From positions 870,001 to 934,000 of the forward strand of contig WPIO01000146.1 of NCBI GenBank assembly GCA_009760855.2: a stretch of 64,000 nt of DNA, given 5' to 3'. Position 1 is the stretch's first letter. Every line of letters begins with the position of its first letter. The DNA comes from Cristatella mucedo (lineage: Eukaryota; Bryozoa; Phylactolaemata; Cristatellidae). The notes under the pieces are model-generated. The model did no database searches. It saw only the letters and a program-made list of their open reading frames with translations, and had not been told where the DNA came from. The position numbers and the translations under genes were made by a program. Below are positions 1 through 11,509 of this stretch, piece after piece.

Positions 1-905
1 GCATAAGGGTCATGTCTCACCTATCAGAACAGTCGTTTGAGAAGTCCATAAACGGTACGTCATCAGTCCGTTGCTGGTCGGTCTCCATTTCTATTCAACC
101 TTAAGGAAAGCGATTAAGGCTCTTGGAATAGGAAGTCACTTGAATGCTGAACATACTCAGCTGTATTTATCATTTAAACTGTCGGAATCTGCTGCAGCAA
201 TCGATAAACTGAATTCCAATGCCGACATTCAATTCCGGATGTGGGGAGATTTCTTGAAACTCAGCGACAATAAAAATGAACTTCTACTTATAGGTCACCC
301 TAAGTGTATATTAAATTAGAAGGCTTTGCTCTCCTAATAGGTGATGCTACTATGCAACTATCACCAACCGCTCGGAATTTAGGTGTAGTCTCCGACAATA
401 ACCTATATTTTGCAAAAGCTTCATTGAAAAGACTGCATCTACAGCTATTCTCATTAGGCAGGGCTACAGAAAACACCACTAGGCCACTGCAGCTGGCTGT
501 CAATATGCCTGCAAGGCTAGCTAGCAAATCCCGGATGTTTGACCATGTGTATAATTTACTAAAAATGGTCGGATGGTTGCCGGTTGAACAACGGATACAC
601 AAATATGCTATTTTGCTGACCCACATAGCCCACCAGGGCTTGGTTCCACCATACTTAGCTGACCAATTGCACCTGTTTCTGCCTCCTCATGCCCTCAGGT
701 CCTTATGGGTGAAAAATTAGCTGTTCCATTCCTCAGCTTAAAGACCTTTGACGAGAGAAGCTTTAGCTCTCAAGGTCATTAACTATGGAACTCACTTCCA
801 CGATTATTACTCAATGGCAACGACTGTCCTGATGCAGACTATGGCACATCCTTACCAGTACCCACCCTTACCTTAGTGGTCCTGAGTTTTTGTGCAGCAC
901 ATCCG
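1..905 (+). mobile_element. LINE-B fragment: end of RT domain and C-terminal region, open at window edge
   Basis: Translated in pieces, this stretch follows the near-complete LINE-B at 35.7-39.6 kb. It starts just before the RT active-site region, where HLNAEHTQLYLSF stands in place of a YADD-type motif, so the catalytic aspartates are lost. It continues through the SSESAA-like segment, NLGVVSDN, and the C-terminal GWLPVEQRI...KY...LTHIAHQGLVPPYLADQL block. Stops at 319 and 720 and shifts between frames show it is dead. The 3' tail is eroded and the end is approximate. The 5' part lies outside the window. Confidence 0.8.
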
Positions 906-2227
906 GCCCGTCCTTATACTGCACTTACCTCCATTAGAGTAAAAGACTCATCCTTTTTACGCCTCTTACTTATCCCGCAGCAGTTAAAAAAATGCAAGAT
1001 AAGTGAATAATCGTCTCTACAGCCCATTTTTACTTATTTAATCCTCACGGTCACATGAAATGAAAAATCGATAGCACTTTTAAGATACAATAGCTCAGTT
1101 TGCATTACGTGCTACTCTAAGGTGTTTGCCGTCGCTGCTGAAAGCCTTGGTATTGACACCTGCTCTATTAGCAAAAGAAAACGCTTAAAAGTCGGCTTTT
1201 CCAAGTTAAGATGGAGGTCATAGGTCAATACCTACTAAATGAGACTAGGCATGCCCTAGGGGCTAGAGGTAACGTGCTGTTTCACAGCCTGGTTCGAGGA
1301 TGTGATTTTGATCTGCTTTACATTTGGAAATATAACACATTCCCAAGTAATTGCGTGGAAGTATTTATAAGATGAGCGAACTCTTTTTTTCTAACGAGAT
1401 GCTGGACTTCAGTATGTGGTCCACATTCCCACTCGTGTTTTAGATTGCCAACCCCAACTTTGAAAAAAAAACAGGCATGCCGATAAGCATATCTAATGGA
1501 GGCATTCGTTAATTACTCGAGAAAGTATTCAAAACGATATCAGGCGTGTAGTACTGACAGAGCTGGTAAACATTAAAACCCGTTTGCATGCAAAATTATT
1601 GTATTCGGGAGCCACATCGCGTAGGCGTTGCTTGAGGTAACGACTCGTCCAATGACGTCTTCTTCTTGGCTCGATGTCGCTGATGCTGTCGCTTCGTTGC
1701 AGCGATGCACGATCAGTCAGCTGCAAAGGAATATGATCTACTTGTATAGATAATCAACATAATTTATTGTCCGTGTAATGCCAGAACGTGAGGCACCGAT
1801 GCCAATAAACATATTAAATCGAAGAAATTAACATCGCTCCCGACGTATTCTTAAGCGTCATCGAAATTTTAGGAAAAACTCTTCTTAATTCAGAAAATCA
1901 TCCACCGCTCTTATAAGTACCTGATTTGATTTATATTTTTTTGAGAACGTCAGCTCATGTAGATTTTCAAGGCATACTCCTTTTATTAAATGCACAACGT
2001 CTCCTATCTTTACAGGTGGTGAAATTGCTTTTTCTGGTTGTTAGGACTAAGATAGGCTTAAAGTTCGTAACTATGTTTCGATTAAGCTGTCAAATGTATT
2101 CATCATCATTACCTTTAGCCCCAAGACTGTCAACGGACTCGACGTGGCGCGAAATGCTTCAGCGAGTACTGAAATGGTTAACTAATTACTTTGTGCTACC
2201 AGGTCTCAAGGTCACAAGGAACATATA
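906..2227. other. No recognisable feature
   Basis: AT-rich sequence on both strands with only short open frames and no splice-bounded exon, repeat or RNA gene that I can support. It probably holds older unrecognisable repeat debris. Confidence 0.5.
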
Positions 2228-2585
2228 CCAGCACGAGAACTAGGCAACTAAAAACAAGGCTGGAACTCACCCCCGACTTTTCTCACGACCCCTGACGACA
2301 AAATTTAAAAAGAAGCTACAAACGCACGTATTTATCACAGAACGTAGTGGGTCCCTGTGATTCGTCCTTTATGTGCTTATGCGTGCTGACACTGCATGCT
2401 GCCTCTAACCACACTTGCATGCTGACCTTGTGCATGACACTGCTAAACATGTTAGTCATGTTGTTTATTTAGCACGTTACCACTAAACATTCAATCGGGT
2501 TTCCTTAGCAGCAAGTTGAAAACGCCTAGAAAGAGATAGAGTTTTCTGAGAGCACTTATCGAGTTAATATTATTATTATAACTAT
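2228..2585 (+). mobile_element. LINE-A 3' end (5'-truncated)
   Basis: Contains the end of the LINE-A ORF (a degenerate version of the block encoding RTAFSGSL, seen near 2315-2350). The family's 3' UTR follows, with its TGCATGCTGAC-type repeats, then the terminal hairpin region (AACGCCTAGAAAGAG...GAG.GC) and an ATTATTATTA tail ending near 2585. It aligns by eye with the copies at 33.6-33.87 kb and 56.5-56.78 kb. Confidence 0.8.
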
Positions 2586-2699
2586 TAACTCTTTCACATT
2601 ATTGATAACACTAGCAGCCATTTGCTTTTATACCATGCCTTCTCTAGCAATTACTTGAAAAATTTAAGTTCTACTTAAAATACCCCCAAAACTTAGATG

Positions 2700-2778
2700 C
2701 ATAATAATAATAATAGTAATATACTCGAGATAGCACCCTCAGAAAACTCATTCTCTTTCTAGGCAATTTACAGTTGCC
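2700..2778 (-). mobile_element. LINE-A 3' tail fragment
   Basis: Reads as the reverse complement of the LINE-A terminus: ATAATAATAATAGTAAT, then CACCCTCAGAAAACTCA and CTCTTTCTAGGCAATTTAC. Only the last ~80 bp of the element are present. It abuts the SINE-A that starts at about 2779. Confidence 0.75.
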
Positions 2779-2893
2779 GAGCAAGTTTAGTCCAGTGGTC
2801 AGGGTGTTTGTCCTGACCGAGGCCGTGGGATTGAGCCCCTGGCATTAGTGAAGCGCCTGAATAGAGATTAAATTCTCTTATGGCGCTATACAA
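2779..2893 (+). mobile_element. SINE-A (tRNA-derived) copy
   Basis: The head holds a tRNA-like A box (TTTAGTCCAGTGGTCAGG) and a B-box region (GTGGGATTGAGCCCC). It is followed by GAAGCGCCTGAATAGAG...TTCTCTTATGGCGCTATA, the family's LINE-A-like 3' end. The (CA)n/(TA)n microsatellite begins immediately after its tail, so the satellite may have been seeded there. Confidence 0.8.
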
Positions 2894-2918
2894 ATGAAAT
2901 ATATACGCACATACCTAA

Positions 2919-2967
2919 ACGCACACACACACACACATGCACACATACACTCGCACACACACGCACG

Positions 2968-3041
<74 letters not shown>

Positions 3042-3048
3042 TTTATAA

Positions 3049-3108
<60 letters not shown>

Positions 3109-3109
3109 C
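2919..3109. repeat. Compound (CA)n/(TA)n microsatellite
   Basis: Alternating (CA)n blocks with a few ACGC/TGC interruptions, then (TA)n, (CA)n and (TA)n again. The apparent open frames on both strands are YIYIYI/THTHTH/VCVCVC artefacts. Confidence 0.98.
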
Positions 3110-3194
3110 TGTCCTCATTTCGGTGACACTTTTGTGAGTGGAGTGTCTTTCCTCGCTTTTTGAACATAAGCTATGGTCTCCAAAGGATTCCAAG

Positions 3195-4869
3195 CTATTT
3201 CATTGACATCTGAGCGGCTTGGATTAGAAGAGCTTTTTGGACAATTAGGAACTATTTCTGATAGTAGGCTAGATATAGAAATGCCAAGGACTTAGAACTG
3301 AGTGATCAAACGTTGAATTATACCAACTACTTTTTGTGAAGCCAGCAAGAAGCATTGACGAGAAGCCATTTAAGATAGCAACTCCAAGGCTTACGACAGG
3401 CAAGTCTAGCTGCAGAGTTTAGCCCTGGCTTTAAGTGCCTCATTGAACAGACCAAAAGATCTGCGATCACTAACTTACATATATCTAATACAGAGTTGTA
3501 AAATGCCAAGATCAGCTTCGATAAAGCATCGCCATCTAAGCAAGCCTGGTTTTTTTAAATGCTGCAAATATGAGAATGCACAGACTCGACTGAGGCATAC
3601 ATGTAATGACCTCCTGAAAGAATATACACAACTTGCAGCATGGTGTTTCGTAATTTTCCGCAGATTTATACTAGTCTACTTAGATATATACCATATTTTG
3701 CCGTACATAAGCCTCCTCTCCCCAATATAGAGTCAGATAAAGGAAAGGGGGCTTACACTTTCAAAGGTAATTGCATCAATTTAATATTGAGCAACATAAT
3801 GTACATGCTGTGAAGGAAACCAAGCGAAAACTATTAGGTCGCTAAAGTTTTTTGGTAGGGTCAAAAAGTATAGACAACTAATTATACGAGTGAATGGTTG
3901 TTTATATGTCACCCTAAGCAGACTTACGTCTAGGCGCTAGAAAATAACTGCAATTACAAATAATTATTGCCGTGCCAGGTATCGGGACTGGATAAGAATG
4001 CAAAAGCGTCCAAGTATTGTGTTTGAAAAAGCCGTGATAAGCGCTCGAGTATCACTATATGCAACCGTTGAGTAGAAACTTTTGCTAAAAACTCGTCTGA
4101 ATCCAAATGTGCAAAAGGCACGCCTGAAAATAAGCCTTTTAACTTGGGTGAAAGAAACACAATTCTAGCCGATGCACCATAATCTGAGATTTTGAAGAAA
4201 AGAAATATATTGCAGGCAGGTAGTAACTGTGGCTGAAAACAAGTTTCATACTTTCCGTGCAAGCAAAATGAAGACACTACCTCCAATCGATAAATTTAAA
4301 TTTAAATTCAAGTGTGAGGCATGCAACCGAAAGCTGCGAAAGCTGCGAAAGCTGAGAAACGGGAAATGGGAGAACACAGTAAGAGAAACGATGGAGTCGG
4401 ATCAGATCGGTTATTACAAGCTAGAGGGATACTACAATAATCCTAATATTACTGCGTTTGTGCAGCACAAATGCGATGTTATCTTTCGCTCTTCGAGCTT
4501 TGCAGACGCTGTAAAAAAATAATGCCCAACAGATGCAGTGCTATGATGTTCGGCTTAGGGGCTAGAATCACAAGAGCTTCCGGGAAGTGAGTATGACGAG
4601 TAAATAATGCAGAAGTCTGACACGTTTTCATCTTTGCGAAACGTTAGGGCGTCAGTGTATTAGGCCGCCAAGATCATTACCCCTGCTCTGGGGTGAGGGA
4701 GAAATTCCCCCTCCAGGTGGCTTCGTTTCTGATTTCTAAAATTATCTGAAAATTGTCCGAGCTTACAAGCTCTAAAGTGAGAACTTGCATTAATTCAAAG
4801 ACATATTGCTAACAATGAATGCGTTGGTAGCTGCTCCTTTAATACCATCAGTTTAGCAGATACAATTAC
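3195..4869. other. No recognised gene; short ORF with 9-bp repeats
   Basis: No repeat family or splice-bounded exon recognised. A 97-codon plus-strand frame at 4229-4522 contains about three copies of a 9-bp unit (CGAAAGCTG at 4329-4355, encoding KLR repeats). It has no recognisable domain and no supporting context, so I do not call it a gene. Confidence 0.4.
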
Positions 4870-5200
4870 ATCAGGCGGAAGTAATTTCGAGGGATTGGAA
4901 CTATTCGAAAACTGGAACGGTAGCAGAATTAGTCACGTCTGATTGGCTCAGATAGAGACGTAAGTTGGAGGAGCAGTTCATAAGATGCCTAACCTGATTG
5001 GAAAGTAGGGTGAAGCATTATCATGAAGTGTCCTAATAGCAATCGAAAAAACCTTAAAGTCGATATCCAATTCAATTTTTCGGCAGTTCCAATTTTCGAA
5101 AAGCAACCAATGCAGAGTATTTTTTAAGACAAACAAGTAACCTGGTACATGTCCAGCGAAAGTGTTTTCATGTGGCAGCTGCCCTGCTGACGGAATATCT
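4870..5200 (-). mobile_element. Degraded L2-like LINE C-terminal fragment
   Basis: The minus-strand translation contains NTLHWLLF...ELDIDFKVFSIAIRTLHD.ASPYFP. This matches the order of the LINE-A block LHWLPVKQRIDFKVLSLTFRFLH..APAYL seen at 33.3 kb, with an insertion between the LHWL and DFKV parts. No 3' tail was found, and boundaries are approximate. Confidence 0.6.
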
Positions 5201-5589
5201 GATTGGATATTGTTCTCCATACCAGTCGTAGATTATTTTGCTCATCGGGTAACTTAACTCTCTTCTTGTGCGGCCCATAATTAGAAATGTTTCTCTGCTG
5301 TTATTATTTTGGTTTAATTCCTAAGACAGTGTCACCTACCATTATGCAGGCACCTTAGAATTGGGTGCAATGATAAGGGCTTGCATCACTAAATTGACTA
5401 CAGAAAAACCAATATTTAGAATGAGCTACGGAAACTTGATTGGACAATAAGCTAGCTCACAACGTTGTACTTGGTTCTATTATTGATGATATGCGTGAAC
5501 TCAGTGGCCACACAAGTGCCAAGGCCATCGGTCCAAGCTTTAAGGGGCATTAGGTCTTCATATTACAAGCAACGCTCTGAAAATTCACG

Positions 5590-5875
5590 TGAGTTATAAT
5601 AATAATAGTAATGCATTTAATTTAGTCCTCAGAAAAACTCGATCCCTTTCCAGGCAATTTAAAATTGCTGCTAGGTAATCACGATTGAGTGTTTGGTGGT
5701 AGCAGGCTCAGTAAACAACAAGAATAACATGGTTAGTGGTGATATGCATGGGTCTAGCATGCATGTACGGTTAGAAGCATCATGCACACACAGAGGAAGT
5801 ACATTAAGGTCAAAGGTCACTTGCCGGACCCACTAGGTGGAGGCTGTGTGGGAGAGAAACCATTTTCTTTCAGCT
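5590..5875 (-). mobile_element. LINE-A 3' end
   Basis: Reverse complement of the LINE-A tail: TAATAATAATAGTAATGCA, TCCTCAGAAAAACTCGATC, CAGGCAATTTAAAATTGC. The 3' UTR follows (AACATGGTTAG.GGTGATATGCATGG, the family's GCATGC repeats) up to GACCCACTAGGT. The copy is severely 5'-truncated and lies head to tail with the next copy at 6008. Confidence 0.8.
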
Positions 5876-6007
5876 TATTTTCCTCTAGGATCTCGATTTG
5901 TATAATTAAAAATTTTAGTTGCTGAGAATGTTAAGGCTATAACAGCTCGAGCAGCCATTCAGCAAAACTGGTCAAGACAACTCACAAAAGCTCGCACAGC
6001 ATGTAAC

Positions 6008-6603
6008 AATTATAATAATAATACACTTGATAAAGCTCCGTCAGAGCACTCAATCTCTTTCTAGGCACTTGAAATTTGCTGCAAATGAAAACGCGATTGA
6101 ATGGTGAGTAATATCATGCTTAATAAACAACATAAATAACATGGTTAGGGGTGACATGCACAAGGTCAGCATGCAAGTGTGGTTACTGGTAGCATGCACA
6201 ATTTCAGCCTGCATAAGCACATGAAGGACGAATCACAGGGACCTACTAAATGCGGTCCTAAATAGATGTGTTTTTAAGTTTTTTTTAATGTGGTCAAGTC
6301 AGGGGATATTGTGATGCAAGTCGGAGTGGGGGGAGTTCCATCCTTTAGGAGCATACGAACTAAATGCATGGTCTCCAAAGGATTTGGGGTTGGTACGAGG
6401 TATTGGCAAACTGTTAGATTCCTAAAAGTGAGTGGTACGATGCTTGGCCTGGTGGGGGAGTAGATCTGTGAGATAGGCTGGAGCCAAAGAATAAAGTGAC
6501 CTAAAAGTATGCAATTTCCGACTGAAGTAAATTTGGTGGCTTTAATGTAGACCAACTCCGGTGGTCCAAGTAGAAGCAATGGAAGCACAGCAGGGAATAT
6601 CAA
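6008..6603 (-). mobile_element. LINE-A 3' end with C-terminal coding region
   Basis: Tail AATAATAATACACTTGATAA, UTR, and then on the minus strand the C-terminal LINE-A protein region. It includes LGHFILWLQPISQIYSPTRP, an alternate-frame reading of the FLHSMAPAYLSDILPHQ block, and NLETMHLV-type shifted reading. The 109-codon open frame at 6274-6603 is this region read in a shifted frame, not a gene. Confidence 0.8.
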
Positions 6604-6657
6604 ATGGGGCTACGTAGTACGTAGTAGCCAGTACGTAGTTTGTAGTGCGATCAAGCA

Positions 6658-6741
6658 GCTGCCATGCTAGCCCCTAGAGCTGCCACGCTGGTACTTAAAG
6701 CTGCCATGCTGGCCCCTAGAGCTGCTATGCTGGCCCTTAGA
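6658..6741 (+). repeat. 21-bp minisatellite, four units
   Basis: Four consecutive 21-bp units starting at 6658, 6679, 6700 and 6721, each resembling GCTGCCATGCTGGCCCCTAG plus A. Units 1 and 3 differ at one base, and unit 2 is the most diverged. A nearby TACGTAGTACGTAG run (about 6610-6640) is another short duplication. No gene encloses it. Confidence 0.9.
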
Positions 6742-7150
6742 GCAACGCCCTAAATTTCGCCGTCCTGTAAAGCTCTAGCACTACATTAATTCAATTTCAA
6801 CTGTGACTATGCACGCACATTTGAAAAATAAATATCTACCCATTTTCATTCACCATATTTGACAGTCGTCTTTGCCTTACTGTCGTTGCACGACTACAGA
6901 AAACGCAAGAAAATAAAGCATCTGATGCAGGGCTTACATGAAAGAGAAGCTGACTAAGTTTATCATAGCTACAATATTCTTAAGCGAAATAGTCCTACCA
7001 GTTAATTGTTCAATCAACGAAAGGTTTGGATGCTGAAATTAGAGGTTCATCAAATTTACTGCTCCTCCATAAGGAACAGTCCTTGAAGCTGTACCAGCTG
7101 GTCTACCGTATGGATTTAGCACCTGTTCAATAAGATAGCATGTCACTAAC

Positions 7151-7337
7151 CTTTTGTCTCTAGACTGTACATCACCGATAGCCATACACTCAAGGCAGCC
7201 ATGAGTGACAGGTTCTGAAGAGCCGATGCTGCACTGGTGGCGTTAGTATGACTGACTGTTACGGCTGACAAACTGGTGAGGCCTGTATAAACGCCTACAA
7301 CAGTCGTGCTTTTGCTGGAACTGCTAGACAAGCTGTG
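7151..7337 (-). CDS. Candidate exon of an Ig-superfamily-like gene (3' part of an Ig-like module)
   Basis: The open minus-strand frame is bounded by a possible acceptor (TTTTTTCAAG before 7337) and a good donor (AAAAG|GTTAGT after 7151), giving 187 nt that ends in phase 1. The translation contains serine/threonine-rich SSSSSKSTTVVG, then SALQNLSLMAAL and ends ETK. The last ~25 residues and the GTTAGT donor align with the decayed exons at 58.85, 59.41 and 62.50 kb (pattern A.L..xS..A before the donor). I infer a member of the same family. No cysteine pair is visible, so the fold assignment rests on that similarity. It could instead be a chance ORF. Confidence 0.4.
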
Positions 7338-7959
7338 CTTGAAAAAACAAGTGCAGACCATTACTCATGTAAACGAGTGGTGGCTACAAAGCTAACTGGC
7401 TTCAGGCTTACCAAGTGTAAGGACTGCATGCATTATAAGTCCTAGTCATTTCAAAAATAGTAATACTGTCGTTTCCATTGCCCCCTAAAAGAATCAAATT
7501 TCTATACAGGTCTTCATGACCTAATGCTCTTGAAGTAGTAAAAAATATTTAACTAGTAGCGATGTAAAACTAATGATGCCTTCTTTATATTTTCTAATAC
7601 GTCACTTTAATTGTTAATTCAAAATAGCATGATTTCTTCATTAGATGCAATAGCCACTAGGAAACATCGAGGAAAATATCAAGTCAAGACAAGCATTTAA
7701 AAATTAAAAACTACACCTAAGTCAAGAATGTACACGCACTCAAGAACACACTCGTAGCTACCGGTTTGTAGGACTTCCGGTTAGCAACTGGATCCACATA
7801 TGATCATGCAAATATGACCACTCAAAGCAGGCTTCAAGAAAGGCAAGTTCGGTGGGGCACATACAACGTTGATCGCTTTTTGTCGCGACTGTCCCAGTTT
7901 AAGAACACATAAATCCACATGAGAAAATGCACACAGAAAAATCAAGTATTGGAAAAAAC

Positions 7960-8045
7960 TAATAATAATCCTAATAACAATAATGTTGATACAACCACCA
8001 CAGAAAACTCAATCTCTTTCAAGGCACTTTACGTTTGCTACACCC
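7960..8045 (-). mobile_element. LINE-A 3' tail fragment
   Basis: AATAATAATCCTAATAACAATAATG then CAGAAAACTCAATCTCTTTC and GGCACTTTACGTTTGCT, which is the reverse complement of the LINE-A terminus. Only the last ~85 bp are recognisable. Confidence 0.7.
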
Positions 8046-8329
8046 GAAGGTTGCCAACTCATTTTTGAGCATTGCCAAGTGTCCATCGCCACGCTTACGA
8101 GGATTACAATAGATTTTAGTAATCCGTCCAAGCGAAGGCGAAATCTCAAAGCTGCCATAAAATGTTTCTGACTGACAGATGCACAGTTTTAAATTGCTTT
8201 CGCCTGCTAGCCTCCGTCTTATAAATCACACGTGTGCTATCTCCTTACTCATTGAGTGTTCCAGTGATGTAGCCGATGACTTTTCCAGTCAGCAATATAG
8301 ACAATGTCAGAGAGTCCATTACTTAAGGT

Positions 8330-8912
8330 AAATCATCCTCACTACTTGCGGCCTACCGGCCTGTGCACTCAGGCTCGTACAGCTGGTGCAAAACTGCACG
8401 TAGGCTTGTCTGCTGCAAGCCTCGCAGCGGACATGTCACATGAATTCTCGACAACAGGCCCTGGCTCGAAGTCTAGCAACGCATCGACTTCAAGGTTTTG
8501 TCACTCAATATTAGGTTCCTTCATTATTTGGCTCCCGCCTACCTATCAGAACTACTCTTCCACTAGACTACAAATCACACCACCCGAACTGCAGAATCGA
8601 GAAGTTTAACCATTCTTCGTACAAGCCTCGAATCTTTTGAAGACCGTGACCTTGGTTCGTTCTCTCCCAAAGCCTGGAACTCACTACAGACCCGAGTCGC
8701 GACATCTCTTGATTCTTCCACATTTAAAAGAAATTAGAAGTGCATCTATTAATGACAGCATTTAGTGGACCCCCATTATTCGTTCTTTACGTGCTCATGC
8801 ATGCTGACACTCTTGGAAGCTGCCACTAACAACACTTGCATGCAAATCAAGTGCATGTCATGAATATTCCTATTATTCGTAGTGTTTAGTATTATCACAG
8901 TTATTATTATTG
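8330..8912 (+). mobile_element. LINE-A C-terminal region and 3' UTR
   Basis: Nucleotide similarity runs from the block encoding LLxGLPACAIR.L.LVQN (about 8345) through DFKVLS.LGSFI.WLPPTYQ, the SLKPGTHYRPES region and the 3' UTR (ATTTAGTGGACCCCCATTAT, GCATGCTGACACT). It stops before the terminal hairpin. Frameshifts break the frame repeatedly. Confidence 0.8.
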
Positions 8913-9325
8913 GGCATTGAAGGTTCACAAATACCATTAATTGGCCTTAAAATATCAGCAAAACAATTAGCTGCAATTCAAAAATAAGGAAGATTTTTTA
9001 ATTAGCCACAACTCACAAATAAGGACAATATTAGCAAGGATAAACTAGAACAAAACACTGCAGCTCAATAGAAGGGATTATTTGTCCAGAGTAAATACCG
9101 GTTGATATTCTGTTGACTTATTTTTGCCTGGCTTGGTCGCATTATTAAGGCTTCGGGCAATGATAATGTTTCATATAAGACTTCGCCTACACAGGGATGA
9201 TTTTCAGAAACCGTTTACGTATCGTGGAATTTTTTCTCAAGTACAACAGATAATAATAATACATTTCATAGTTCCCTCTATAAACGTAAGGACTCTCTAC
9301 GCTCTGTATACTTAAGCAATTAATT

Positions 9326-9526
9326 TTAAGCAGTGAATTTCTTGTAAAAATCAGTCACGCATGGTCTCGGGCTCATGCCTTTCCGGAAGTGCATACAGGT
9401 ACAGGCAGCCGAAGCAAGTGCTCTCTCACATTCGGAACTGTCAGTAATTTCGTTCACAATATTACTGGCTTTGCTCTCTCTTTTAGGCAAATGCCTTATC
9501 ACATCGAAAACATGATTAATTGACAT
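9326..9526 (-). CDS. Unidentified small coding candidate
   Basis: A 66-codon minus-strand frame from ATG to TAA, polar, with four cysteines in SECERALASAACTC and CMHFRKGMSPRPC. It lies between candidate Ig-family exons on the same strand, so it might be a cytoplasmic-tail or terminal exon. I see no strong acceptor and recognise no domain. Confidence 0.2.
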   Translation of the reverse strand: MSINHVFDVIRHLPKRESKASNIVNEITDSSECERALASAACTCMHFRKGMSPRPCVTDFYKKFTA

Positions 9527-9819
9527 GCTTTCAATTCAACATAATTAAAAAGCCTCCAAAATGAATTAGATCTGTTAGAATGCAATGCAACTGCCTTTTC
9601 ATTATTTTGCTATGCCTGGTACGTAATTATTGTGGGCAGTGCACTACTTTTAAACCCAAACCTGAAGTATAGAACCAGATCTTGCTGCCGGCTTAACTAT
9701 GATCTCCTCCACAATGCTTGTGCTCATATATTCAAAAGCTGCACCACTAAAGCTATTGAAGCATTAATCTGAAGATACTGTTATCATCTGAAGATTTTTT
9801 GTGTTATCTTTAACCGGTA

Positions 9820-10250
9820 ATCAAGTGTTGTACAAGATATCGTTCTGCCAAACTTTTGAAATAGTCAAGCAAATCTCAAGCAGCTTCTGCCCTATTCTGT
9901 ATATCACCTTCAAAATGAAAGCAATGAATGTGTGCAGAATGAGAGGACTAGCTTCAATGCCAAGAATGCCAACACTAACCCATGCTTCTTTGCAAACATT
10001 ATACTTTCACAGCTTAGGGCAACACCATCAGGCGGATCTTTGCTGCATTCCAAATTTTTTGTTGTGTAGCTTTGTAACTTCTGTAGCTAACTCTTCCACT
10101 TTTGCAAGTACCCCTGCCCATCTAGTAACAAGATTACACTTTGTGCTGAAAACAATTTGGTTTCATCGCAGTTTCCATCATTGCACCAACACTCGCCGAT
10201 ACGAACCTGGAGCAAATCAAGCACCATATTGACTCTAGGATCCTCTTACC
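9820..10250 (-). pseudogene. Unidentified broken coding-like stretch
   Basis: One minus-strand frame is mostly open over ~400 bp with only a few stops. It gives protein-like segments such as VTRWAGVLAKVEELATEVTK (possible coiled coil) followed by KEAWVSVGILGIEASPLILH. A 143-codon plus-strand frame overlaps it and looks like its shadow. I do not recognise the family. A decayed transposase or host exon are both possible. Confidence 0.25.
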
Positions 10251-10827
10251 ATAATCTTTGCTTCCCTCCATTCTCTGGTCCCAGCCCAACAGTCTGAAAT
10301 AGTTTTACATCACACCTGTTTCACTGCCGGGCAATCTGAATCTGCTTGAATACTTGCTCCCGTAACTAAATTCAAATTTCTCAGAGAACAGGCATCAAGT
10401 TAGAAAGGTCCCAAAGTTTATAAATCACAACCAGCATATATCACATCTGTACTAAAGTAAAGACGTTCGAAAGAAGCTGAAACCTAACTGCTTAATCAAG
10501 TCTTTGCTCAATTGGAGTACATTATCCTGTTCCTTTAAGTGGTTGAGTAAAAGGTAACTGTGAGCGTCAAAGCTAAAAGAAAAATCATTGCTTTAATTCA
10601 GACTGCATCAGCATTGCTTACCTGAGCCGGATCGCGTTTTACTAATTGGTGAGCAAACAACAGGAGACCAAAATCATTTTGCATGCTAGCCTGATACTAA
10701 TTTTTTTGAAGGGTTTCTTAAGAATAATGTTTTGCTATTTAAATGTTGGCAAGTTTTTCTATGGCAGAAATTTTTAAAGCACATGCAAGATTATTTTCTA
10801 ACTAGGTGCAATCACTAAAAATAAGAT

Positions 10828-11368
10828 TGACTTCAGGGTTTTGTCGCTCACTTTTAGGTCCCTTCATTCTATGGCTCCAGCCTATCTGTCAGATATACTA
10901 CCCCATCAGGCCAAGCATCGTACCACCCACTTTTCGTAATCCAACAGTCTAGAAATACCTCATACAAACCTCAAATCCTTTGGAGACCGTGCATTTAGTT
11001 CATATGCTCCCAAAGCCTGGAACTCCCTCCCGACCTGCGTCAGAACATCCCATGACCTGACCACATGTAAAAGGAACCTAAAAACACACCTATTTAGGAC
11101 AGCATTTAGTGGGTCCCTGTGATTCGTCCTTGATGTGCTTATGCGTGCTGACACTGTGCATGCTGCCACTAACCACATTTGCATGCTGACCCTGTGCATG
11201 TCACCCCTAACCATATTATTCATTTCGTTTGTTTTTTCAAGCATGATTTTACTTACCATTCAATTGCATTTCACTTTACAGCAAATGTAAAGCGCCTAGA
11301 GAGACTAAGTTCTCTGAGGGCGCTTTATCAAGTGAATTATTACTATTATTATTATTATTATTACTAGT
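10828..11368 (+). mobile_element. LINE-A 3' end with terminal hairpin and (ATT)n tail
   Basis: Begins in the block encoding DFRVLSLTFRSLHSMAPAYL and proceeds through KHRTTHFS, the SYAPKAWNSLPTCVRTS region and RTAFSGSL, then stop. The 3' UTR has three GCATGCTG motifs, then AAAGCGCCTAGAGAGACTAAG...GAGGGCGCTTTATCAAGTG and ATTACTATTATTATTATTA. It is one of the best-preserved ends in the window. Confidence 0.9.
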
Positions 11369-11509
11369 TTTACAATAATTACAATCGCTGGTGCCCAGTG
11401 CCCGTGAGGTGACCCCTCAACTTTTAAAAAGAGAGGACAATCTACTAGTCAAAGTTTTCATGTGGGTACGGCAACAAAAGGAAATGTTAATATTTGGAGT
11501 CAATCTTAC

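Noticed and set aside
2886-3193. Overlapping open frames rich in YIYI, THTH and VCVC
   Set aside because: Artefacts of the (CA)n/(TA)n microsatellite. The same applies to frames at 15042-15428, 20664-21078, 28823-29135 and 40498-41070.
9801-10232. 143-codon plus-strand gene
   Set aside because: No recognisable domain, odd composition (Cys/Ser/His-rich), and it lies opposite a more protein-like minus frame.
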